Source of the DNA: Streptomonospora nanhaiensis
GTDB lineage: Bacteria; Actinomycetota; Actinomycetes; Streptosporangiales; Streptosporangiaceae
Assembly: GCF_013410565.1 (NCBI RefSeq)
Contig: NZ_JACCFO010000001.1
Location: 3,038,001 to 3,102,000, forward strand
DNA: 64,000 nt
Reading direction: 5' to 3'
Position 1 is the first letter of the stretch. Every line of letters begins with the position of its first letter. A program made the translations under genes and the position numbers. Of this stretch, positions 48,357 to 55,861 are shown in pieces. The notes beneath the pieces were generated by a model that saw nothing but the letters and a program-made list of their open reading frames with translations, had not been told where the DNA came from and did no database searches.

Positions 48357-51300
48357 GTGGAGTTCCACGCAGATCTGCATATTCACTCCAAGTACTCACG
48401 GGCCTGCAGCAGGGATTGCGACCTTGAGCACCTGGCGTGGTGGGCCGCGCGCAAGGGTATTCAGGTGGTCGGTACGGGTGATTTCACTCACCCTGCCTGG
48501 CGCGAGGAGTTGCGCACCAAACTGGTGCCGGCCGAACCGGGCCTGTTCCGCCTGGCGCCCGATATCGAGGCCGAGGTGCTGCGCACTCTGCCGCCCTCGT
48601 GCCGCAATCCGTGCCGGTTCCTGCTGTCAGTGGAGATCTCCACCATCTATAAACGGGGCGAACGCACCCGAAAGGTGCATCATTTGCTCTACGCCCCCAC
48701 GATGGAGGCGGCCGAGGCGATCACGGCGGATTTGGCGCGCATCGGCAATCTCGCCTCCGACGGCCGCCCTATCCTGGGCCTGGATTCGCGCGACCTCCTG
48801 GAGATCACACTCGCCAGCGACCCGGCGAGCTACCTCGTGCCCGCGCACGTGTGGACTCCGTGGTTCGCCGTTCTCGGCTCCAAATCCGGATTCGACGCCG
48901 TCGCCGACTGCTATGGCGACCTCGCCGACCACATCTTCGCCGTCGAGACCGGGCTCTCCAGCGACCCCGAGATGAACTGGACGGTGTCCTCGCTGGACGC
49001 CTACACCCTGGTCAGCAATTCCGACGCGCACTCCCCGCCCATGCTGGCCCGCGAGGCCACCCGGTTCGACACCGACCTCGATTACCACGCCATCCGCCGC
49101 GCGCTGGAGACCGGCGACGGATTCCGCGGCACGGTGGAGTTCTTCCCCGAGGAAGGCAAATACCATCTCGACGGGCACCGCAAATGCGGCGTGCGCCTGG
49201 AGCCGCACGCCACCCGCGAGCACGGCGGGCGCTGCCCGGTGTGCGGGCGGCCGGTGACCGTGGGGGTGTCCCACCGCATCTACGACCTGGCCGACCGCCC
49301 CCTGGGCCACCGGCCCGAGGGCGCCGCCGGGTTCGCCAACCTGGTGCCGCTGCCCGAGATCGTCAGCGAGATCGTCGGGGTGGGGCCCAAGAGCAAGCGG
49401 GTCCAGGGCGAGGTCGGCCGGCTGGTCGCCGAACTGGGCTCGGAACTGGACATCCTGTCGGCCCTGCCGGTGGAGGACGTCGCCCGCGCCGGGGGCACGC
49501 TGCTGGGCGAGGCGATCACCCGGCTGCGGGCCGGGCGTGTCGTGCGCGACGCGGGCTACGACGGGGAGTACGGCACCATCCACGTGTTCGAGCCGGGCGA
49601 ACTGGCGTCCGCCGCCGCGGCCGCCCCGACCCTCTTCGACGACTCCGAGCTGCGGCCGCCCGCGCCCCGGCCGCGCGCCGGCAAGGCGGCCCGGCGCGCA
49701 CCCGCGGGCCGCGGCGGATCCGGCCGCTCGGGCGGCTCCGCCGGGTCGGACGGAGCGAGCGGGTCGGGCGGCGAGGGCTCCGGCGCCGCGCCCGCCGCCC
49801 CCTCCGCCCGCGCGCCCGAGGACACCCCCGCCGGCGGCGAGGGCGCCGCGCCCGCCCGGACCCCGCGCGAGCCCGGCGCGCTCGCCGCCGGCGCCCAGAT
49901 GCTCATCGCCGAGGCCGAGACCCTTCTGGTCGAGTCCCCGGCCTCGGCCACCGCCGGGGCGCTGGCGGCCGCCTCAGCGCCGCCTACGGCACCCTCGGCC
50001 GCCGCGCCAGGGACCAACGTCCCGGACGCGCCGGCGCTGTTCCCCGAGACGGCGCCGCCGGCCCCCTCCGCCCAGGGCATCCTCGACGGCCTGGACCCCG
50101 AGCAGCGCGCCGCCGCCGAGACCCCCGGCGGCCCCCTGCTGATCGTCGCCGGGCCCGGCACCGGCAAGACCCGCACGGTCACCCGCCGCATCGCCCACCT
50201 GGTCGCCGAGCGCGGGGTGCCCGCCGAGCGCTTCCTGGCGATCACCTTCACCCGCCGCGCCGCCGAGGAGCTGGCCGAGCGGCTGGCCGACCTGCTCGGC
50301 CCGGCCGCCGCGCGGATCACGGTCGCCACGTTCCACCGGCTGGGCCTGCTGATCCTGCGCGAGCAGCACGAGCGCGCCGGCCTCTCCCCCGCCTTCGGGA
50401 TCGCCGACACCGCCCGGCAGCTGGAGGTCGCCGCCGAGGTCGCCGGCTCCGAGCGCGAGGGCCGCCGGCTGCTGGCGCTGCGCGACCGCGCCGAGGACGC
50501 CCCGGCGGAGGCCGCCCCCGCGCTCGCCGCCTACGAGGCGCGGCTGCGCGAACTGGACCTGGTCGACTTCACCGGCCTGGTCGCGCTGCCGGTGCGGCTG
50601 CTGGAGGAGGACCCCGAGCTGGCCGCCGCCTACCGCGCGCGCTGGCCCTGGGTCAGCGTCGACGAGTACCAGGACGTGGACGAGCGGCAGTACGCCCTGC
50701 TGCGCATGCTGACCGGGCCCGAGGCCAACGTCACCGCCATCGGCGACCCCGACCAGGCCATCTACGGATTCCGCGGCGCCGACGTGGGCTTCTTCCTCCG
50801 CTTCACCGCCGACTACCCCGGCGCCGCCACCGTGCGGCTGTCGCGCAACTACCGCTCCAACGCCACCATCGTCACCGCCGCCGCGCAGGCCATCGCGCCG
50901 GCGTCGCTGGTGCCGGGCCGGGAGCTGCGCGCCGTCGGCGACTTCCTCGACCCGCCGCGGATCGGCGTGCACGCCGCCGCCGACGAGCGCGCCGAGGCGT
51001 CGTTCGTGGCGCGCGCCATCGACCGGCTGCTGGGCGGGACCTCCTGGCACTCGCTCGACAGCGGGCGGGTGACCGAGGACGGCGACGGCGGGCTGTCCTT
51101 CAGCGACATCTGCGTGCTCTACCGCACCGACGCCCAGAGCCAGGCCATCATGAGCGCCTTCAACACCGCCGGGGTGCCCTACCAGAAGCGGTCGCACGAC
51201 CGGCTGCTGGCGCGGCCGGGCGTGCGGGCACTGGCCGCGGAGCTGCCGCACCGCGCCGGGGAGACCGTGGCCGACCGGGTGCGCGCGGCGGTGGAGGCGC

Positions 51301-51800
51301 TGTGCGAGCGGCACGCGGCCGACGCCGATGCGGCGGCCGACCTGCGCACGGCCGGGGAGCTGGTGCTGCCGCTGGCCCGCCAGTGCGGCGCGGACCTGGC
51401 GGAGTTCCTGTCGGCGCTGGCCCTGGGCGCCGAGGTCGACGCCCTGGACCCGCGCGCCGACCGGGTCGCGCTGCTCACCCTGCACGCCGCCAAGGGCCTG
51501 GAGTTCCCGGTGGTGTTCCTGGTGGGCTGCGAGGACGGGCTGCTGCCGCACGGGCTGCCGGGGGCGGCGCCCGACGACACCGACGAGGCCGAGGAGCGGC
51601 GGCTGTTCTTCGTGGGCATGACGCGGGCCCAGCAGCGGCTGTACCTGTCGCGGGCGCGCCGGCGCACCCGGCGCGGCGCGGCGGCCGACGCGGCGCCCTC
51701 GGTGTTCCTGGAGGCGATCGACCCCGCGCTGACGATGCCGGTGGACGAGGAGTCGGCCGCCCGCAGGCGGCCCCGCGACCGCCAGATGCGGCTGCTCTGA
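48357..51800 (+). CDS. Endonuclease Q-like PHP nuclease fused to UvrD/Rep-type helicase
   Basis: Single polypeptide of 1147 residues. Residues 1-~415 are a PHP domain: DLHIH (Asp6, His8, His10), Glu93 in SVEIS, a VHH at 107-109, His164 in VPAHVW, and NSDAH (Asp223, His225). A Zn-ribbon-like segment follows (Cys277, Cys293, Cys296; CPVCGRPVTVGVSHR). This is the layout of EndoQ, which nicks 5' of deaminated bases. An Ala/Gly/Ser/Pro linker spans ~430-572. Residues ~578-1147 are an SF1A helicase: Walker A GPGTGKT (599-605), DEYQD (769-773), GDPDQAIYGFRGA, and C-terminal LLTLHAAKGLEFPVVFLVG with VGMTRAQQRLYLS. GTG 48357 follows GGGAGG. It probably couples damage nicking to strand removal. Confidence 0.88.
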   Translation: MEFHADLHIHSKYSRACSRDCDLEHLAWWAARKGIQVVGTGDFTHPAWREELRTKLVPAEPGLFRLAPDIEAEVLRTLPPSCRNPCRFLLSVEISTIYKRGERTRKVHHLLYAPTMEAAEAITADLARIGNLASDGRPILGLDSRDLLEITLASDPASYLVPAHVWTPWFAVLGSKSGFDAVADCYGDLADHIFAVETGLSSDPEMNWTVSSLDAYTLVSNSDAHSPPMLAREATRFDTDLDYHAIRRALETGDGFRGTVEFFPEEGKYHLDGHRKCGVRLEPHATREHGGRCPVCGRPVTVGVSHRIYDLADRPLGHRPEGAAGFANLVPLPEIVSEIVGVGPKSKRVQGEVGRLVAELGSELDILSALPVEDVARAGGTLLGEAITRLRAGRVVRDAGYDGEYGTIHVFEPGELASAAAAAPTLFDDSELRPPAPRPRAGKAARRAPAGRGGSGRSGGSAGSDGASGSGGEGSGAAPAAPSARAPEDTPAGGEGAAPARTPREPGALAAGAQMLIAEAETLLVESPASATAGALAAASAPPTAPSAAAPGTNVPDAPALFPETAPPAPSAQGILDGLDPEQRAAAETPGGPLLIVAGPGTGKTRTVTRRIAHLVAERGVPAERFLAITFTRRAAEELAERLADLLGPAAARITVATFHRLGLLILREQHERAGLSPAFGIADTARQLEVAAEVAGSEREGRRLLALRDRAEDAPAEAAPALAAYEARLRELDLVDFTGLVALPVRLLEEDPELAAAYRARWPWVSVDEYQDVDERQYALLRMLTGPEANVTAIGDPDQAIYGFRGADVGFFLRFTADYPGAATVRLSRNYRSNATIVTAAAQAIAPASLVPGRELRAVGDFLDPPRIGVHAAADERAEASFVARAIDRLLGGTSWHSLDSGRVTEDGDGGLSFSDICVLYRTDAQSQAIMSAFNTAGVPYQKRSHDRLLARPGVRALAAELPHRAGETVADRVRAAVEALCERHAADADAAADLRTAGELVLPLARQCGADLAEFLSALALGAEVDALDPRADRVALLTLHAAKGLEFPVVFLVGCEDGLLPHGLPGAAPDDTDEAEERRLFFVGMTRAQQRLYLSRARRRTRRGAAADAAPSVFLEAIDPALTMPVDEESAARRRPRDRQMRLL

Positions 51801-51828
51801 GCGGACCGGGGGTGGTGGCGGGACCGGG

Positions 51829-52377
51829 TCAGCGCCCGCGCGCGGCGGCGGGCTCCTCCAGGTGGACCAGCATGCGGGTGTTGCCGAGCGTGTTGGGCTT
51901 GACCCGGTCCAGGTCGAGGAACTCCGCGACGCCTTCGTCGTAGGAGCGCAGCAGCTCCTCGTAGACGCGCGGGGAGACCGGGGTGCCCTGGATCGGCCGG
52001 AAGCCGTGCCGGGCGAAGAACGCGGTCTCGAAGGTCAGGCAGAACACCCGGCGCACGCCCAGCTCGCGGGCGCGGTCCAGCAGCACCGACACGATGCGGT
52101 GGCCCACGCCGCGCCCCTGGACGGCGGGGTCGACCGCGACCGTGCGGACCTCGGCGAGGTCCTCCCAGAGCACGTGCAGCGCCCCGCAGCCCACCACCGC
52201 GCGGTCCGCGCCCTCGCCGAGTTCGGCTACGCAGAACTCCTGGATGTCCTCGTAGAGGGTGACGGTGCTCTTGGCGAGCACGCGCCGTTCGCCGGTGAAG
52301 GAGTCGACCAGCCGCCGGATGGCGGGGACGTCGCCGGTGCGCGCGCGGCGGACGGTGACCTGGGTGGTGGCGTGCAT
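51829..52377 (-). CDS. GNAT acetyltransferase, ArgA-like N-acetylglutamate synthase
   Basis: Protein of 182 residues with a single GNAT fold. The acetyl-CoA site is in VAVDPAVQGRGVGHRIVSVL. The pattern VRRVFCLTFETAFFARHGF matches stand-alone actinobacterial N-acetylglutamate synthases, which catalyse the first step of arginine synthesis. ATG 52377 was chosen because TAAGCT, a possible -10, overlaps the alternative ATG at 52386. No arg genes are adjacent, so the role is inferred from sequence. The stop is only 28 bases from the convergent helicase gene. Confidence 0.8.
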   Translation of the reverse strand: MHATTQVTVRRARTGDVPAIRRLVDSFTGERRVLAKSTVTLYEDIQEFCVAELGEGADRAVVGCGALHVLWEDLAEVRTVAVDPAVQGRGVGHRIVSVLLDRARELGVRRVFCLTFETAFFARHGFRPIQGTPVSPRVYEELLRSYDEGVAEFLDLDRVKPNTLGNTRMLVHLEEPAAARGR

Positions 52378-52521
52378 GTCGCGCATCAGCTTACTTGAGC
52401 GGGTCGGGGCCGCACCGGGCGGTCACGCGGACGGGCCGCCCGCCGACCTGTGCGGTCGGCGCGCGGCCCGTGGGGTATGCGGTGGGGGTCGTCGCCGTGC
52501 GGGCGGGGTGTGCCCGTGCGG

Positions 52522-52836
52522 CTAGATGAGCTGCTTGCGGGCCGCCCAGACAACGGCCTCGATGGGCGTGTTCACGCCCAGCTGGTCGCAGATCGCGCGC
52601 AGACGGCGCCGCAGGGTGCGGGCGCTCAGCTCCAGCCGGCGCGCCGCGACGTCGGTCGTGACGCCGGTGGCGATCTCCGCCAGCAACTGGAGTTCGTCGT
52701 CGGTCAGGCTGACCGGAAGGGGCTGCGCCCCCTCGGGTGCCGGCACCGGTGCCGGCACCGCCGGGACAATGCCCTCGCGCATCAGGGACACGCCGGGGTC
52801 CTTCACGGCACGACGTACGAGTGTGGCCTGTTCCAC
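52522..52836 (-). CDS. Small LuxR-type helix-turn-helix regulator
   Basis: Protein of 104 residues. The C-terminal half is a GerE/LuxR HTH: LTDDELQLLAEIATGVTTDV, AARRLELSARTLRRRLRAIC and QLGVNTPIEAVVWA. No receiver or sensor domain is present; the N-terminal ~45 residues are Pro/Ala/Val-rich. GTG 52836 has GGAGG five bases upstream, making it a better start than the ATG at 52851 or the long upstream frame. Comparable orphan regulators exist in Streptomyces near lysS and panC. The long structured leader suggests extra control. Confidence 0.78.
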   Translation of the reverse strand: MEQATLVRRAVKDPGVSLMREGIVPAVPAPVPAPEGAQPLPVSLTDDELQLLAEIATGVTTDVAARRLELSARTLRRRLRAICDQLGVNTPIEAVVWAARKQLI

Positions 52837-53430
52837 TCCGTCCTCCCTCATCCGTGGTGAGTGCGGAACATCAACTCGTCGCCGCAGCGGCCTGCACGGG
52901 GCGGAGGCGCGAGCCTCTTGGCGCGCGGACGCCGACGTTCCCCGCGACCGGTTCCCGGCCTCCGGTGGGCCCGCTCCTCTGGCACAGAAGCGGACACCGG
53001 CGAGCACGGAAGCGCGCGGTCGCGGTCGGCGCGATCTGGGACGGACAGATCGCGCGTGGGCGCACACGGCAAAGGATGACAAGAACGCGCTGAAGCCGTG
53101 CCCAGCCATCCTCACTCACCGTCATGTCGATCCACTACGGCAAACCTGCGGAGGAATACTCCGCTTGCCTCGAAACGCTAAGCCGAGGAGCACAACCCGT
53201 CAAGGTCGAATCGACTACGCAAAGTGACGAGACGATCATCGCAGGTCACAGGCCCATTTCCGAGAAAATCTCAGAGCTGAGAATGACCTGCGAAAAGAAC
53301 CTTCACTACCGGGGATTTCACGCGCTTTCGGCCCCTGGACCGGTATTCACAACATGGCCCCGAGGACAGCCTTCGCAGGCTGCGACTTTCGGGCTCAGCC
53401 GAATATCACGATCCCGCAACGAGATGGGCC
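52837..53430. other. Long upstream region of the LuxR-type gene
   Basis: No gene is seen in about 590 bases. 53100-53330 is clearly less GC-rich than the surroundings and contains nested inverted repeats; 52850-53090 is GC-rich. It should include the promoter and a long 5' leader for the minus-strand regulator. Confidence 0.45.
53241..53291 (-). promoter_or_regulatory. Nested inverted repeats in the LuxR-gene leader
   Basis: GCAGGTCA (53241-53248) pairs with TGACCTGC (53284-53291). Inside lies TCTCAG-AG-CTGAGA (53269-53282). GTGAC at 53224-53228 can instead pair with GTCAC at 53245-53249, giving two exclusive folds. It could be an operator or a leader switch. Confidence 0.3.
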
Positions 53431-53461
53431 GGGGCGCCCGGCACGTGCCGCCGGGCGCCCC
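53431..53461 (-). terminator. lysS terminator
   Basis: GGGGCGCCCGGC and its complement form a perfect 12-bp stem with a 7-base loop, ending six bases from the lysS stop codon. Confidence 0.85.
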
Positions 53462-53466
53462 GCACC

Positions 53467-54963
53467 TCACTCGGGCTTGACGAGCGGGAAGAGGATGGTC
53501 TCGCGGATGTTGCGCCCCGTGAGCGCCATCAGCAGCCGGTCGATCCCCACGCCGACACCGCCGGTGGGCGGCATGCCGTACTCCAGCGCGCGCAGGAAGT
53601 CCTCGTCCAGCTGCATGGCCTCGGGGTCGCCGCCGGCGGCCATCAGCGACTGCTCGGTGAGGCGGCGCCGCTGCTCCACGGGGTCGACCAGCTCGGAGTA
53701 GCCGGTGCCCAGCTCCATGCCGAACCCGATCAGGTCCCACTTCTCGGTGAGCAGGGGGTCGTCGCGGTGCCGGCGGGTCAGCGGGCTGGTCTCGACCGGG
53801 TAGTCGCGGACGAAGACCGGCTCCTGGATGGTGTGCTCGACCAGCTCCTCGAAGAGGTGCTCGACGAGCTTGCCCTGCCCCCAGTCGGGGTTCCACTCCA
53901 CGCCGCGCGCGTCGGCGAGCTTGCGCACCGACTCCAGGGGCGTGCGCGGGGTGACCTCCTCGCCGAGGGCCTGCGACACCGAGCCGTAGAGGGTCACCGA
54001 ACCCCAGGTGCCGCCGAGGTCGTACTCGCGGCCGTCGCGCTCGACCACCGTGGTGCCGAACACCGCGCGGACCGCCTCCTGGAGGAGTTCGCGGGTGAGG
54101 TCGGCCATGGAGTCGTAGTCGCCGTAGGCCTGGTAGAACTCCAGCATCGTGAACTCGGGGTTGTGCGTGGAGTCCGCGCCCTCGTTGCGGAAGTTGCGGT
54201 TGATCTCGAAGACCTTCTCGATGCCGCCCACCACGAGCCGCTTGAGGTAGAGCTCGGGCGCGATCCGCAGGTAGAGGTCGAGGTGGTAGGCGTTGATGTG
54301 CGTGGTGAACGGCCGCGCGGTGGCGCCGCCGTGCACCCGCTGCAGCATCGGGGTCTCGACCTCCAGGAACCCGCGCTCGTCCAGGCCGCGGCGCAGCGCG
54401 CGGATGGCGGCCGAGCGGCTGCGCACCATCTGCCGGGCCTCGGGGTTGACGATGAGGTCGACGTAGCGCTGGCGCACCCGGGCCTCGGGGTCGGTCAGGC
54501 CCTTGTGCTTCTCGGGCAGGGGGCGCAGGCACTTGGCGGTCAGCGCCCAGGAGTCGACCATGATCGACAGCTCACCGCGGCGGGAGGTGATGACCTCGCC
54601 CTCGACGCCGACGTGGTCGCCGAGGTCGACGTCGGACTTCCAGGCGGCCAGGGATTCGGGCCCCAGCTTGTCCAGCGAGAGCATGACCTGGAGGTCGCCG
54701 GTGGAGTCGCGCAGGGTGGCGAAGCACAGCTTGCCGCCGGTGCGGTAGAGCATGACGCGCCCGGTGATCCCCACGCGCTCGCCGGTGGCCGAATCGGGCG
54801 TGAGACCGCCGTGTTTGTCCCGGACCGCGCCGATGGTGGTGGTCCGGGGGAACCCGAGCGGGAAGGGGTCGGTGCCCTCCGCGCGGATGCGGTCCAGTTT
54901 CTCGCGCCGGACCCGCATCTGTTCGGGCAGGTCGTCGTACGATTCGTCCAGCACTCCAGTCAC
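53467..54963 (-). CDS. lysS: Lysyl-tRNA synthetase, class II
   Basis: Charges tRNA-Lys; 498 residues. An N-terminal OB-fold anticodon domain (VGITGRVMLYRTGGKLCFAT) is followed by the class II core, with motif 2 in VFEINRNFRNEGADSTHNPE and motif 3 in GVGVGIDRLLMALTGR. There is no MprF-like domain, so this is the housekeeping type and not LysX. GTG 54963 is preceded by TAGGAT seven bases upstream, consistent with a leaderless transcript separate from the coaX operon 85 bases away. Confidence 0.95.
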   Translation of the reverse strand: MTGVLDESYDDLPEQMRVRREKLDRIRAEGTDPFPLGFPRTTTIGAVRDKHGGLTPDSATGERVGITGRVMLYRTGGKLCFATLRDSTGDLQVMLSLDKLGPESLAAWKSDVDLGDHVGVEGEVITSRRGELSIMVDSWALTAKCLRPLPEKHKGLTDPEARVRQRYVDLIVNPEARQMVRSRSAAIRALRRGLDERGFLEVETPMLQRVHGGATARPFTTHINAYHLDLYLRIAPELYLKRLVVGGIEKVFEINRNFRNEGADSTHNPEFTMLEFYQAYGDYDSMADLTRELLQEAVRAVFGTTVVERDGREYDLGGTWGSVTLYGSVSQALGEEVTPRTPLESVRKLADARGVEWNPDWGQGKLVEHLFEELVEHTIQEPVFVRDYPVETSPLTRRHRDDPLLTEKWDLIGFGMELGTGYSELVDPVEQRRRLTEQSLMAAGGDPEAMQLDEDFLRALEYGMPPTGGVGVGIDRLLMALTGRNIRETILFPLVKPE

Positions 54964-55048
54964 GCCCCCGATCCTATCCGCGCCCGGAGGGGCGCTCGGC
55001 CCCCGCGCCCGGGCGGGGCCGGGGCGCCGCAGCCCCGGCCCGCGGCAC

Positions 55049-55828
55049 TCACGTGTTGCGCTGGAACACCAGGCGCAGGCCGATCAGGGTCAGCCAGGGC
55101 TCGTGCACGTCGACGGTCTCGCACTCGTCGACCACCATCGGCGCCAGCCCGCCGGTGGCCACCACCGTGACCTCGTCGGCGTCGTCGGTCAGCTCCTGGG
55201 CCATGCGGTCCACGATCCCGTCGACCTGCCCGGCGAACCCGAACACGATGCCCGAGCGCAGCGCCTCGGTGGTGTTCTTGGCGATGACGGTGCGCGGCTT
55301 GACCAGCTCGACCATGTGCAGCTGGGCGCCGCGCCGCGACAGCGCCTCGACCGAGATGTCGATGCCCGGGGCGATGGCGCCGCCGACGTACTCGCCCTTG
55401 GCGCTGACCGCGTCGAAGGTGGTGGCGGTGCCGAAGTCGACCACCACCGCCGGGCCGCCGTAGAGCTGCACGGCCGCCAGCGCGTTGACGATGCGGTCGC
55501 TGCCGACCTCCTTGGGGTTGTCCATGCGCACCGGCACCCCGGTCTTGACGCCGGGCTCCACGATGACGGCGGGGACGTCGCCGAAGTGCCGGCGGAACAT
55601 CTCGCGCATCTCGTGCTGCACCGAGGGCACCGAGCAGCACAGCGAGATGCCGTCGACCGCGCCGGCGCCGATCATCGAACTGCCGCCGATCAGGCCCTGG
55701 AGCACCACGGCCCACTCGTCGGCGGTGCGCCGCGCCTCAGTGGAGACGCGCCAGTGCTCCAGCAGGTCCTCGTCGTCGAAGAGCCCGAGAACCGTGTGCG
55801 AGTTGCCGACGTCGATCGCGAGCAGCAT
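55049..55828 (-). CDS. coaX: Type III pantothenate kinase
   Basis: Phosphorylates pantothenate in the first step of coenzyme A synthesis; 259 residues. ASKHA-fold signatures are AIDVGNSHTVLGLFD (phosphate loop), GSDRIVNALAA, VVVDFGTATTFDAVS and GGAIAPGIDIS. It is the last gene of the DUF2520-panC-nadBC-coaX run, 33 bases after nadBC. No coaA (type I kinase) is visible here to indicate redundancy. Confidence 0.94.
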   Translation of the reverse strand: MLLAIDVGNSHTVLGLFDDEDLLEHWRVSTEARRTADEWAVVLQGLIGGSSMIGAGAVDGISLCCSVPSVQHEMREMFRRHFGDVPAVIVEPGVKTGVPVRMDNPKEVGSDRIVNALAAVQLYGGPAVVVDFGTATTFDAVSAKGEYVGGAIAPGIDISVEALSRRGAQLHMVELVKPRTVIAKNTTEALRSGIVFGFAGQVDGIVDRMAQELTDDADEVTVVATGGLAPMVVDECETVDVHEPWLTLIGLRLVFQRNT

Positions 55829-55861
55829 CAGTGGGCCTCTCCTGGTCCGTTCCGGAGGATC

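Noticed and set aside
53124-53480. 118-residue plus-strand frame in the LuxR-gene upstream region
   Set aside because: The composition is more balanced than in typical shadows, but it reads through the lysS terminator hairpin, lacks a ribosome site and shows no known domain.
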